Shown: positions 1 to 28,452, numbered from the stretch's first letter. The stretch: DNA of 64,000 nt from Hydractinia symbiolongicarpus (GCF_029227915.1 NC_079878.1:22903501-22967500), one strand, 5' to 3'. Numbers and translations: made by a program. Notes: generated by a model from the sequence alone, not told the origin.

Positions 1-1410
1 TATCAAAAAAATTTTATCTTTCCCAGGCACGCATTCACCCGTAATAACCCGATAATTCCTCTAACTTAGTGCAACCGGAAAAAAAAGATTATTTTCGGAG
101 GGTTGCACTAATAATTAGAGAAAATAACTTATCTTGTCATACTGAAAGAGAACTACTTTGTTCATCACTAACATACTGCCTGGCAGTGAGCAGGATTCGT
201 TCTCTTTCAGTATGACTTACACGCATTATACTCGCCCGTCATGATCAGAAGTCTGATCGAGGTGAAGCATTCTCTGTTGAGAATGAAATACGGATGTGCT
301 ATGATAAATATTCACCTATGTAACTTATCTTGTCTCGGAAATTTAATTTCGCACTAAAAATAGGAGGGGAAAAATAACAAGTTTTATTTTTTAGTTTTTT
401 TTATTCATTTTATTTTTATTTCACTCACTCTTTCTTTTCATCTATTTTCGTTTGAAGATGAAGAAGATAAAGATCTTTTCTTAAAAATTAAGTTTGTAAA
501 CAAGTCTATTTTATCTTTTATCATAGATCAGTAAAAAGAAAAGAAAAAAAACGAGAAAAAATGTCTCCTATATTATCTGGTTCGCACTAAAAATTACAGA
601 TAATAAATTAAGGAAATTTCAAAAAAGGCCATTCGCACTTAGAGGACGTATTAAATTAGAGTAATAACATTAGGTGTTCGTTAATGTGGGTATCTAACAA
701 ACATATCAAATTAAACGTCGTTTTTCATCAAACTGTCGCAATGATTATGCGCCAAGTTGGAAAACTGCCCCAAAATGCGACGTCGTTACAAAGACAAATT
801 TCTACCGACTGTTTATATGTCTCGACATTGTGTGGACGAATGTGACTTGTGAGGACTGACTTGGAATCGCAGGGTGCGCACTTTTTTGGCGCAGAGTTTA
901 TCCCTGAGACTTTTTCAAGGATACCAAAATTCAACTTCTCCCATATCTCATCTCTTACGATTTCAGGGTGGTACTCCTGGATCGCTATGTTTTGTAACTT
1001 TATGTTTCAGAATTAACAATGGAAATTAAAGTTGACTAAAACACAGAATTCAACAAGAAGGCACGAAACGAAAGATAGCTAGTTACGAATTCAAAGCTAG
1101 CTAGAATATGTTTTTACTATAGAAACTTTATTATTTGTTTTGGTAATTTCTATTCATTTAAGCTCACTAGCTAGTTAACATGTTGGGTGTAGCTCTAGCT
1201 GGGTTGATATGTCCAAGAGGTTTTGGGTTCAATCCCCAAATAAGGTTGTTGTCAAGTTGGGCAAAAATTACAAAAAGATTTCAAAAGCACACTATAGAAC
1301 TTCTGCATTTCCTGTTATTTATGTAGTTTGCAGTATTTAGTGTGTAATCCAGAAATTTATATAAGGGCTATTCTATCCCAAATGAGAATTTTATTAAGGT
1401 AGTTTGGAGT
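1..1410. other. AT-rich intergenic DNA with short internal duplications
   Basis: No coding exon is recognisable here. A 14-base string (TTCGCACTAAAAAT) occurs at 348-361 and 581-594. Another (TAACTTATCTTGTC) occurs at 125-138 and 321-334, the first copy running into the left arm of the hairpin at 136-216. A tRNA-B-box-like string (GGGTTCAATCCCC) lies near 1226-1238 behind a 'gtagctc' run and could be a SINE scrap. TAGCTAG motifs are frequent at 1075-1180. This looks like old repeat-derived sequence. Confidence 0.5.
136..216. repeat. Perfect 18-bp inverted repeat forming an 81-nt hairpin
   Basis: The arms at 136-153 (starts GTCATACTGAAAG) and 199-216 (ends TTTCAGTATGAC) are exact reverse complements. 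The 45-nt spacer contains a smaller palindrome, ACTGCCTGGCAGT. The size and near-perfect stem resemble a small-RNA precursor, but the arms could equally be terminal repeats of a tiny MITE. Expression cannot be judged from sequence. Confidence 0.8.
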
Positions 1411-1438
1411 AATGTTATGGCGCCGTAGATTAGTTTGT

Positions 1439-1796
1439 GGCGCCGTAGATTAGTGGTTATAGCTCTCGTACTCTGTGCGGGAGACCGGGGTTCGATTCCT
1501 CTTGACGGCGATTCAACATGGGCGAGTGAATGTTACCATAGCCCCGGGTTAACCCAAGCCATGTGAGGGAAATTGGGAAGATGGCACACTGTGTGGGCCG
1601 TTGGATGTTGCCGGGAGTTGTCTAGTAGAGCGCGGGCTCCAATTGGGTCTGCGTAGCTCAAAATGAGCATTAAATACTCTAGGACTCTCCATCTACGCCA
1701 TGGCCCCTCCTGGAAATAATAGACAGGGTATATCCCTCGATATTTGTGAGGCTAGCCATGTAAAATATGCACATCTATCTATCTATCTATCTATCT
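1439..1796 (+). mobile_element. tRNA-derived SINE with (ATCT)n tail
   Basis: The head looks like a tRNA: an A-box-like stretch (TAGATTAGTGGTTATAGC), a B box (GGTTCGATTCC) near 1490-1500, and an acceptor-like pairing of GCCGT with ACGGC. An unrelated body follows (1510-1770), then six perfect ATCT units at 1773-1796. This order (Pol III head, body, simple-repeat tail) is that of a SINE, not a functional tRNA. The first 20 bases of the head are duplicated immediately upstream (1419-1438 and 1439-1458). The 3' body is shared with copies near 20.9-21.2 kb and 52.2-52.4 kb. Confidence 0.8.
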
Positions 1797-2339
1797 AACA
1801 AAATTAAGTTAGTTTCTATTACATTTTTCTCCAATTATTTTACTTTTCGAAGTGCTGGTAATTGAATTTCTGGAAGTTGATAGAAAATTATACATTATTT
1901 ATCTCTTATAATAATACAGAGAGTGTGTGTGTCTGTGACAGGCAAAGTGAATGTGTTCATTTTCTTTAAAGGAGTGGTCCTACGAAATTTTCGATTTTTT
2001 TTATTTGTTCTTTGGATTCTCCGATATTCAATTAGTATAAGTTTTTATTCCTTTTTTTGAAAAATTGTTTATTGATCTTTTAATCAATGTGCAAGGATTT
2101 TCTTTTTATTAAGAACCTTTTGCTGTGACGTCATAATTGGCGATGTTAGTTTCGAAAAGCTTGATACTCAGATCACATATATGAACACAGACATAATGAA
2201 GAAGAATTAGAGTATGATATTATTGAAGCAGAAAACAATTTTGGAGAAGATGAGAACGGTGATAATGAGATGGAAACCTTTGATGAGCTTTTTACAGGCA
2301 CAGGGCTGCAACTTTTTTTAATTCGAGACCACCAAATAA

Positions 2340-2906
2340 GATGATAATACAAACATTGTAGCTGAGAGAGAAACGATATTTTTAGTACATATATATAAAA
2401 CATTGGGAAAGTTTTGTGTTGGGAGAAACGAATGGTGCAAGTGCGATAACTGCAAGACTGAAACTAGGGAGATTGATTGTCTTTGTTGCACAGAAGTGGA
2501 TGAATTAACAGACAAACAATTACAAGGTATATGTGCTTAAACATATTTTTTTAAAATATGAGAAAGCTACATAAAAAGTATTGTTAAAATATCAAATAAT
2601 AATGATATGTAATCGTGCAAATATCCGTTGTTTTTTTTTAGGAATAAAATGTATAACTGAGAATGAGGATTTCAAGCAACTTTGTCTCATTTTAATATGC
2701 TTACACGAGACAAGAGGGAAATTTCTGCAAGACAGGCCTACAAACAAGTCTTTTCGGTTTGCTGCTTACAAGCAATTCATTTGGTTCGTTTTCTAACGAC
2801 TTGCAAAAAAGGCAATCGCCGAGTTATACCGTTGCGTGTTGTGTGGAAACTAAGACAAGTTTTCTCTGAAGAGGGTGGTGTCTATGTCCCTTACTCGGAA
2901 GATTAA
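2340..2906 (+). pseudogene. P2X7-C-like zinc-binding domain gene remnant
   Basis: Two exon-like blocks can be joined. Block A ends at a GT donor after 2526 and carries the Cys motif EWCKCDNCK followed by EIDCLCC. Block B begins after an AG acceptor at 2642 and reads CITENEDFKQLCL, then PTNKSFRFAAYKQF. A stop is reached at about 2793-2795, and the expected continuation (KGNRRVIP...VVWKLRQ...GGVYVPY) is in another frame up to 2906. These motifs are those of the cytosolic C-terminal domain of vertebrate P2X7, which in invertebrates occurs in many stand-alone proteins, some linked to transposons. The frame change, and a stop just upstream of 2340, indicate a broken copy. A sequencing error at about 2785 cannot be excluded. 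No channel part is present. Confidence 0.7.
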
Positions 2907-3252
2907 ACACAAAAATATATAATATATAATATGTGGTTATAATTATAGAAAGTGAAATAAAATAAAATAAATATTTCTAATTATGAAATTACGATCTTGG
3001 ATTCTCTAGAATATCATTCTATTTGCTGAATTGTCTTAACACGCAAAAAATCATTCGCCAACTATGACGTCAAGGCTATTTAAACAGGATTGTAAAAAAG
3101 GGCAGAATAAGAGAAAAAATGAACTTTTTTTTTTAAAAAAAAGTTTTTTATAATAATAAATAAAACATTTCCGATAAAATAAGATGTGGCATGGTTCCAA
3201 ATGGTCTTCCGTCTTTCGTTCGAGTCTTAGTGTAAAGCACCAGCCGAGCATG

Positions 3253-3503
3253 AAGGGGGATTTTCACGAAGCGAATTGAACGGCGAATTGTCTGAGCATG
3301 CGCAGTTTTGTTTGTTATGATTTTGCATCGAAATATTCGCTTCACTGAAAAGTAGGAACAGTTCCTATTTTCCGCGGCTAAAGGTTTCGCTGCTAGTTTT
3401 AGACCAATCAGAATGCGGTTAACCAATATAAACAATGAATTTGGCCTCTAGTTTATTTTGTCGTGAAAACAAAAAGCAAATTTGCTTCGTAAAAATCCCC
3501 CTT
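3253..3503. mobile_element. MITE with 25-bp terminal inverted repeats
   Basis: The left end begins AAGGGGGATTTTCACGAAGC. The reverse complement of the right end begins AAGGGGGATTTTTACGAAGC. The match continues to about 25 bp with two differences. The 251-bp interior has no coding potential. A target-site duplication is not clear; the right flank reads TTAAG. Short length plus good TIRs point to a non-autonomous DNA transposon of undetermined superfamily. Confidence 0.75.
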
Positions 3504-3687
3504 AAGAGTGTCAGCATGAAGGAAAGGGGCTGACCTTAACGTTCTCTTTAGCTCATGTTCTTCATAATAACACGATCGTTCCTCATAAGCTTTGTATTTT
3601 TGGTGGTGCTTATTCAGTAGATTCTCTTAAAATGTGAGAAAAATATGTCGTAGGATCTCTAGAAAATTCTGATAAATAGTCTCTTAC

Positions 3688-3705
3688 GTGAGCGACGTCG
3701 CTCAC
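3688..3705. promoter_or_regulatory. Perfect 18-bp palindrome upstream of Eph
   Basis: GTGAGCGACGTCGCTCAC is a perfect palindrome about 400 bp before the Eph start codon. Its core ACGTC/GACGT resembles bZIP (CREB/ATF-like) half-sites, though not the canonical TGACGTCA. A regulatory role is only a guess; it may belong to an old repeat, since the following sequence is also repeat-like. Confidence 0.35.
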
Positions 3706-4101
3706 ATAAATTTTTTTGTCTGTGGGCGTGTGCATGTGTGATCGCACGCGTCTCCTGACCAGGCCTGTATCAATGACACTTAATATAAACCTGTATTAAA
3801 ATATTTTCTTTCTCCATACTTCTCTTGTATATACTTTGGGGTGGAGGTCTTCTTTCACTGCATTTCCTTATAAGAACTGCCAACTTCATTGGGTATCTAA
3901 TATTATATGAATAAAATAAAGTTTGCAAATTTTCAAGAAGCCAGCAAACATCTGCCTTGCATTAACATTTTAAGATAGACAGATTATAATCATAAGAAGT
4001 GATAAAACTGCTAAGGTTTTTTTATATTTGCAATTATTTGTTATAGGGTTAATAAATATGGTAGGTGGTGTACACACTGTAGTTTTCAAGCTGTAGAAGA
4101 A

Positions 4102-14239
<10,138 letters not shown>

Positions 14240-15109
14240 TTGGTAAAGCTGTTGCTTGGATACGTAATGATTTTTAAATTTGTTAACCAATCGTAATTTT
14301 TGTTTGCAAATTTTCTGACGTATTATTTTTTTATGAAAACATCATATATGAATACTCAGTGTTTTAAAAAAATTTTTGCGAACTAAGTTTCTAGATTTAG
14401 AAAGTCACGGCACTTTTTTTTTGTAAGAACACTCCCTTTACTTCAAGGACAGCGTCATCTGCGACGGAGAAAATATAATATTTTTTTAGTGCACATGTGA
14501 GATCAGGGTAAACCCTCAAATACAAAGTTGTCGTTCTCCATTCGACTCAAAAAGTACTATTTTGAGGTTGCTGGTAGAAGGTGGAATTATTTAACGAAGT
14601 AAAAATGTCTCATAAAAATATTGCTGATAAAAGCAAACACGAAAAGCGAGTATAATTTTTTCTGCCAGTTTCGATTTTTTTTTCTCCCGCAATTTTTGAC
14701 AGTGACTATTTTTGTTTCATGAATTTAATTTCATGTCGATTTCGTTTAATTTTCCGTAATTTTTGGCGCGTTTTTTATACGACAGGCTTTCATAAAAAGA
14801 TGTTGATAATGTCGTTCGCAGATAGACCTTGTCCTTTTTTCGTAAACTCCCTGATAAACTGATAAAAGTCTTGCGTTCTTGCAAAGTTTGTTTTTATTAA
14901 AAAAAAAAAACCCGTGTTTCGTGCTAAATTTTATTCAGCCTTTTGACCAAATATCCTTAAGTGTGTCAGGTATCGCATACATAATATAAATTTATTTTTA
15001 AACGAGTTGTTTGTCACATGATTGTACATTATCATAGATTATATAAGAATGAGTTTTTTTGTAACTTTTTTCATTTTTTTACACAAGTATTTTTTAATTC
15101 TGCGTTCTC

Positions 15110-15115
15110 AATAAA
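15110..15115 (+). terminator. Polyadenylation signal AATAAA, candidate for Eph
   Basis: AATAAA lies 871 bp after the Eph stop codon in AT-rich sequence. It is the first canonical hexamer I noticed downstream of the last exon; an earlier non-canonical site is possible. Confidence 0.45.
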
Positions 15116-15729
15116 GAAGGCTTCAGTAATGGCTTAGTGAACTGCTTTAAGTAGATCTAGCTCAAACTCTCGTTAAGATTGAAATGTTCTTAAAATTTAC
15201 GCTGGTGAAACTCGCTATTATTTTGCCTTCTTCTTTATACGTCCGCAAACTACGTTAGTTTTTTATATATAATTTTTTTACTTTAATTTTTTCCGTAATT
15301 TACCCTCAAACTATTTTTGTGCGACGATTTTTATATTTATTTTTCTTTATTTTTTCACTCTCTATTTTTTAAGTTTCAAACTATTTTGTATTTAAAATAT
15401 ATCAATCATTTGTTCCTGGGCTAGAACGATTGGCGCCGAATGCATGTTTTTTTTCCATTGGCATTGATCAGTAGAATCTGTATATATTTACTGTATGTAT
15501 TTCTCGAACATTATGATTTTCTGTCATGCTGCACTGATGGATGTTGATCTTATTTTTTAGTTTTTAGTCATGACTTAAAAGATAGGCGAGTTTAGTGTGA
15601 TTTACCAACCACGTCTGAAGCTAATGTCATTACACTTTAGCACACTTTAGAACCTCTCACATTGTTCTCCATCAGATGCAGTGATTGTGTAATTTGTACA
15701 TCGAGTGTTAATTAAAATTGATTGATGTG

Positions 15730-16038
15730 TACCGTAATTATTTGCTTAAGTGCCATGGCGTTTATTTTGGGTGAGGTGCTTACCCATGGCGTGAGATTAT
15801 TGTTGATTTAGTCTCAACCTGTACCTCTCAATAGTTTTCTATTCTTTGATGTTTCTGGAAAAAATTATGTGCGTAAACTACAACCTCGTTCTCAGAGCTT
15901 TTTGTTGCGATATTCTTGACATAACACAAGTGAAATAAGTACTGCACGAGCAACTCCCACAAAATAAACGCCACATTTTATATTATGGTAAAACACTTAC
16001 GCAAACACGTTTGGGCGTTTAATCGAATAATTACAGTA
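15730..16038. mobile_element. MITE with TACCGTAATTATT terminal repeats
   Basis: The left end is TACCGTAATTATT (15730-15742). The right end AATAATTACAGTA (16026-16038) is its reverse complement with one mismatch. The outermost TA on both sides would fit a TA target-site duplication of Tc1/mariner-type elements. The interior repeats CCATGGCG twice and has no ORF. Termini and an internal GGCGTTTA string are shared with the element at 18380-18725, so the two are probably one family. Confidence 0.65.
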
Positions 16039-16710
16039 TATTTTGGCTGGCTTACATCTTTCGTGACAATTGTTAGTATGTAGAAATTTATAATTTAATT
16101 TACTTCTGTACAGTCAGTATTTTCAACGATTTCAAAGAATAATCCAGATAGCATGTTTTTTCTTCTTTCTTGGATCTGTAGCATTCTTTGAGGTTTTCCT
16201 AGCGTTACCGCTTTTTTCTGCGCAACTTTTTATCGCGTTACCTTGCCTTCACAACCGAGAATGTGATTGTATAAAATAAAATTGTAATCTATATTTGTGG
16301 AAATAAGACTTTTTCATATTGCAATTAAAAAAAAGGTAATTGCCATTCGCACCTTAGGTGAACTTGCAGCTAAAACGAGACTGCTACCGTTTGAGATTTA
16401 TTTTTTAAAATTTTTTTTAAATTTATTGATTTTGCGTCATGTCATCACGAGGAGCGAAATTTCAAAATCAGTCGAGGGCAGTCTTGATGTCCCAGGCTGA
16501 TAGCTACAGTGGAATCTCTTAGGCGGAACACTATCGGTGCAAAAAACTTTATTTTACAGGGATTGTAAACTAACAGAGTACGTAATTGGGCATAGAGTAT
16601 TATAACAAAAAATAGACTAAGATAAGAAATTAATCTTTGATTGACGACTGTTTTCGATTCTTCAACTGAAAGGATTTTCATTCCTTCTTCTGATTGTTGA
16701 AAATATATCG

Positions 16711-16896
16711 TGGCTGTCGAATGGGCAAAAAAACATATCAAAAAAGTATTTGATAATTTTATGTTCACTTTATGGCTGTCGAATGGGCAAAAAAACATAT
16801 CAAAAAAGTATTTGATAATTTTATGTTCACTTTATGGCTGTCGAATGGGCAAAAAAACATATCAAAAAAGTATTTGATAATTTTATGTTCACTTTA
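16711..16896. repeat. Perfect tandem repeat, 3 x 62 bp
   Basis: Three copies begin at 16711, 16773 and 16835, each starting TGGCTGTCGAATGGGC and ending ATGTTCACTTTA. I see no differences between copies. Complete identity means recent amplification, or an assembly artefact. The apparent ORF across it on the minus strand is a by-product. Confidence 0.95.
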
Positions 16897-17287
16897 TAGG
16901 GAGTGTTTATAGTGGAGAATTTCATTGGCCCATAGTTTGGGTCTATATAAGCACTTCTTCGCGGTTGTCAGTGCAAAATGTTTCTTTGTAGGTATTTATT
17001 TTCGCGGTTTACGACATTTTCATAAAGAACATTCCCCTCAATGAAGAAATTGTCACTGCTTCACTCCAAAAGACATCCCTGACCTGGCTTCCAGAATGAT
17101 CTCTCCCTTAATTGGACTACCACTTCGCAGCTAAATTCTGTTTCATGAAATATCACTTCGCAGCTAGATGTTCTCGTTTTTGCACTACTTCACTATGTAA
17201 ACGAAAACAAACAAAAAATAAACAAACAAATAAATAAACAAACAAAACAACAGCAACAACAACAACAATGTAAGTTCAACCTTCTTT

Positions 17288-17305
17288 TTTATTAGGTTTT
17301 TTATT
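17288..17305 (-). terminator. Two AATAAA polyadenylation signals for WDR33
   Basis: On the minus strand AATAAA occurs at 17305-17300 and 17293-17288, about 105-120 bp past the WDR33 stop. This is a sensible 3' UTR length and matches the signal that the WDR33 protein itself reads. Confidence 0.6.
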
Positions 17306-17410
17306 TCATCAGAACAGATAAAATTCAATTGTCTTATATGTTGACGATGTCAGTTAAAAGTATTGACTGACACGAAGAATAATTACAAAGCGCAAGTTAC
17401 AAGAATAAGA

Positions 17411-24555
<7,145 letters not shown>

Positions 24556-26013
24556 CACATCTAGTGTTGTATCTTTCTATTTACATCATTTTATCCATTT
24601 AGCTTCTTGAAGTTTAACATCATCAAATAAAATATATAGTTGTATTCCTAAAGAAAAATGTTTTACCTTAAATAGATTGTTGTATACACCACAGATAATT
24701 GGTTCATTTAGTTCAGGTCCTGTTGTCAGTGACATACTTTTTTGTGGTGTAAAACACATGGCACATATAAAACCACACAAGTTGAATTTTAATTTTTTTT
24801 TTTTAAAATACTACTTTCAAAGTTTTTTTATACATAGAAGTTGAAGATCCAAAGTTAATGGGATTTTGTCAAAAAGTTTATTCCCCAATGTATTGTAATA
24901 GATATACACTGCTCAAGACAAAATGCATAATTTGGACTGTGGCTGTTATGCAAATCTTCTTTTTAAGGTTGCAGCAACTTAACTATTTGTTTATGACTGC
25001 ATTTTTTCTAAAAACTATCAAAAATAATGCAGATTTGAATATGAAAAAAATAATCACAAGTAACGAATAAAAAATATGTCAATTTAAAATAAGACACAGT
25101 CAGATGACTGTTTTTATTAGTGAACCATATAAGACAATATGTGGAACACCCTCCTCTCTCACAAATATATGATTTTTGATAATGATTAATACTCCATATC
25201 CATACTATATAAAAGGATACATGCCAAAAGTTAAATATGCTTATCATAACACCCTCCTCCGTTGTAATTATTAATGTTTTATTGTTTGGTAAGACCTTGT
25301 CTACAAAAAACACTTTAGAAGACAAAATTAATATATGAAATTTTTATTAAATTATTTTTATTTTGTAGACCACTAACTCGAAAAATTGCTTGCTGCCCAT
25401 AAAAAAACTATTTAAGTTTTCTTTTCCTACAGAGAACCAATTGTCCAAGTCAAACACTTTTTCTTCCCTTATGAGTGAATGTCTTAAACAGGTTCAACAT
25501 TATGGTGTCATTAAAGGATTCTTCTTATGGTTAAAAGTTACCACTGTACCAGCTAAACTTTGCAAATTATTCACTCCCTTCAAACACAATGGTAAACACT
25601 GGAATTGATTTAATGGTACTAATTTATTGTGCATAATGTCAAAAAGTCACATTAGTATGTCAAACTATGCCAAATTCAAAAAAAGATTGGTGGTCATATA
25701 TAATAGTATTATATATATATACAACATGATTGATATATTATATTTTTATCAAAAAGTGACAATTTAGAACCGAAGCCACTAAGATCTTATATAATGTGCT
25801 AATAAAAAACCTGTTGGAAAGAAAATCACAGAAGAATGTTATTCCTGGGATTTCTGATAGTTTTGGACATACTAACATGCTAAATAAGACACTACCATCC
25901 CCTCATATCTTCATCTGTCTAATAAGACCCTCCTATTAATCCCAGTAGAACAGCAAATATATTTTGAATACCATACCCCCATACTTACCACCTGTCTGAT
26001 AACAAGTCCATCC
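24556..26013. other. WDR33 upstream region / left flank of the copia element
   Basis: It presumably contains the WDR33 promoter and 5' UTR. The sequence is AT-rich and includes a (TA)n run near 25710-25720 and several ACCCTCCTC strings (about 25150, 25252, 25926). No exon, RNA gene or transposon end is supportable apart from the copia junction at 26014. Confidence 0.5.
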
Positions 26014-26090
26014 TGTCATTATGTTCATTATATCTTTTAGGTTTAGATGTACGGCTTTATGCCATAATTAAGAATAAACATCCATTCACA
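26014..26090 (+). repeat. 5' LTR remnant (right-hand 77 bp)
   Basis: It matches 30496-30572 with three visible substitutions and ends at CCATTCACA directly before the primer-binding-like TGGTAGCAGGGGC. The left part of this LTR has been lost or replaced. Confidence 0.8.
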
Positions 26091-26117
26091 TTCTGGTAGC
26101 AGGGGCTAGTTAAGAAG

Positions 26118-26537
26118 ATGGCAACTGGAACAATCACAATGGCACAAAAGTATGGATTGCCCCAATTTTCTGAAGATGGGGATTTTGATGCATGGGTACA
26201 TGATCTGGAATTATGGGAAGTAGTTACAGAACTTCCAAAGAAGAAACAAGGGCCAGTTGTATGTTTGAGTTTAAATTCAAAAGTACGTCAGGCATGTTCA
26301 GCCTTAACGAAAGAAGAATTGAATGAAGAAAATGGTTTAAATAAACTTGTTAATAAATTAAAAGAACTTTATGGTATTACTGAAGATCAAGCAATGTTCA
26401 ATGCTTACGAAAAATTTGAAACCTTTCACCGTTTCAAGACAATGTCGATTAATGATTATGTAAATGAATTTGAACAGCTGAATCAAAAACTTAAGAGTTT
26501 TAAAATTGAGTTACCAACTGCAGTTCTTGCATATTAA
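26118..26537 (+). pseudogene. copia gag fragment
   Basis: The 139-codon frame begins 28 bp after the LTR end. The motifs F.EDGDFDAWVHDLELW, YEKFETFHRF and MSINDYVNEFEQL are typical of copia gag (UBN2-like) proteins, which form the particle shell. It ends early at a TAA. The same frame appears to continue past the stop toward the zinc-knuckle region, so the stop is probably a point mutation. Confidence 0.8.
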
Positions 26538-26633
26538 CTACTAAAAAATGCAGATTTACCGAAAGCTACACGTGAACTAACACGTGCTACGCCCTCACAT
26601 ACGACTCTATTAGAAAACAGATAAAAGCCATTT

Positions 26634-27298
26634 ATGATCAATGTGCTCAAAGTGAAAGCAGTAACAGTAATGATATTGGTGTTGAGCAAGAAGTATTATA
26701 TGGTCAAAAGTTTGACAGACAACGTTTTAACAACAATTGGAACACTCGTGGACATGGCAGAGGTGGTAAATATTTCAGTGCTAAAAGAAGCCAGTACAAC
26801 CCTAATGGTCCTGATGGACATCCATTGCAATGTCACCATTGCAAATCTATAATGCATTTCATGAATGACTGTCTTGATAAGAATAAAGGAAGCAAGAACA
26901 GGATAAAGTACACATGCAATTTTTTTGCAAAGGGTGTGGAACAATGCTTTATGTCGTGTCTGAGTCTTTGAATTGTGCTTTACTAGATTCAGGATGTTCA
27001 TCGACAGTTTGTGGCAAAAATTGGCTTGACTGTTACATAGACACTTTGCCAGAAGGGACAGCTTTAGCTGAAAGTAAGAGTAACAAGTCCTTTAAATTTG
27101 GGCCAGGTGGAAGCTTCCCCTCAGTTAAACAAGTTAATATCCCTGTTAATATGACTGGAATGCAAGCCCACATTCTTACTGATGTTGTCGATTGTGAATT
27201 ACCATTATTGTTATCAAAAAAGAGTCTGAAAGCAGCTAATAGCCAACTTGATTTTGTTAATGATAAAGTCACTATGTTTGGAAGAGACATTCCTTTAC
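26634..27298 (+). pseudogene. copia zinc knuckle and protease fragments
   Basis: A CCHC knuckle (C-HH-C-KSIM-H-FMND-C) is encoded at about 26831-26872. The aspartic protease follows in another frame (26914-27298), with the active-site motif ALLDSGCSSTVCG and later LPLLLSKKSLK. Knuckle and protease frames no longer connect, and the protease frame is lost again near 27298, before the integrase. The active-site DSG is intact, but the ORF is not. Confidence 0.75.
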
Positions 27299-27302
27299 AA
27301 CC

Positions 27303-28452
27303 ATGTCAAATGGCCATTACTGTATACCTCTTACACCTAAGCAAGTTGCTGTTAACAAAACATCTCAGGGTGAAAATGCCACCAGAGTTATATTCACAGT
27401 CAACGATCTCACTGTAAAAACACCTGAAGAAAAATGCAATATAGCTACAAAGCTTCACAAGCAGTTTGGACATCCCATAGACAGCAGCAAACTGAAAACT
27501 CTTCTCCAAGATGCAAATGTTGAAGATAAAGAGTTATTTCAGCAAATTGACAATGTTACAAACTCTTGTGACACATGCAGTAGATATATGAAGGCTCGAT
27601 CAAGGCCAATTGTCTCACTACCAATGGCCTCAGATGTCAATGAATGCCTTGCCATGAACCTAAAATTCCTGACAGTTAATCATAAAAAGTTAGCCATACT
27701 TCATATGATTGATGTGTTCTCTAGATACAGTGCATCAACAATTATCAAATCCAAGAATAAGGAAATTATCGCAGACGTAATTCTCAAGCACTGGGTTGCT
27801 ATTTTTGGCACACCAAACTCAATTTTTTCAGACAACGGAGGGAGTTCAACAATGAGCTCTTAAGAGATGTAGCAGAACTGTTAAACACAAGAGTGTATAC
27901 AACAGCAGCAGAAGCTCCATGGTCAAATGGTGCATGTGAGCGTCATAATGCCATCCTGGAAAATATGATTTTGAAAATTGTTGACAACACTAGTTGTTCT
28001 GTTAAACAAGCACTTACATTGACCACTTGTGCCAATAATGCGTTGCATAATAACCGTGGATTCAGTCCCAATCAGCTTGTATTTGGACGCAATCCAAATC
28101 TCCTATCTGTGCTTACAGCCAAGCCTCCTGCTCTTCGAACAGTTCAATTAATAGCGAATCATCTGAATGCCCTGCATGCTGCTCGCAAAGCATTCATTAA
28201 AAGTGAATCTTCAAGGAGAATTAAAACAGCACTCAGTCATCTACCAACAAAGATTTTTACAATGGTGAATTGGTATACTATAAGCGACGTGGAGAAAAAG
28301 AGTGGAGAGGACCTGGTGTAGTCCTTGGCATTGATGGAAAACAGGTGCTTGTTAAACATGGAGGAACTTACGTCCAAGTAAGTCCTTGTCACTTGCAATC
28401 AGTGAAGGGACACCGTAGTTGTCAGGAAAGCACAAGTGGAAACCCTCAGTGA
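27303..28452 (+). pseudogene. copia integrase fragments
   Basis: The HHCC zinc-binding region is visible as HKQFGH ... CDTCSRY. In the catalytic core the first acidic position, normally in a 'MDLK' context, reads MNLKF, so the first Asp is apparently Asn. The second is present (FSDNGG), but the frame breaks directly after it at about 27840. The core resumes at 27893 with WSNGACERHN, holding the Glu region. The C-terminal region (28270-28452), with YYKRRGEKEWRGPGVV, is in a further frame. The enzyme is inactive on two counts. Confidence 0.8.

Larger units (their letters stand above)
14240..17287. other. Tail-to-tail spacer between Eph and WDR33
   Basis: It contains the Eph 3' UTR, a MITE (15730-16038), a 62-bp tandem array (16711-16896) and a CAA/AAAC-rich simple stretch at about 17205-17268. 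No supported gene was found; the open frames here are short and low in complexity. Confidence 0.6.

Noticed and set aside
1180-1250. tRNA-like sequence with a B box (GGGTTCAATCCCC)
   Set aside because: No complete cloverleaf or acceptor pairing could be drawn; it is kept only as a possible SINE scrap.
1439-1515. Functional tRNA gene
   Set aside because: The tRNA-like head is fused to a SINE body and simple-repeat tail, and its anticodon arm does not give a clean 7-base loop.
16445-16798. 117-codon minus-strand open frame
   Set aside because: It runs into the 62-bp tandem repeat; composition and lack of motifs make it chance.
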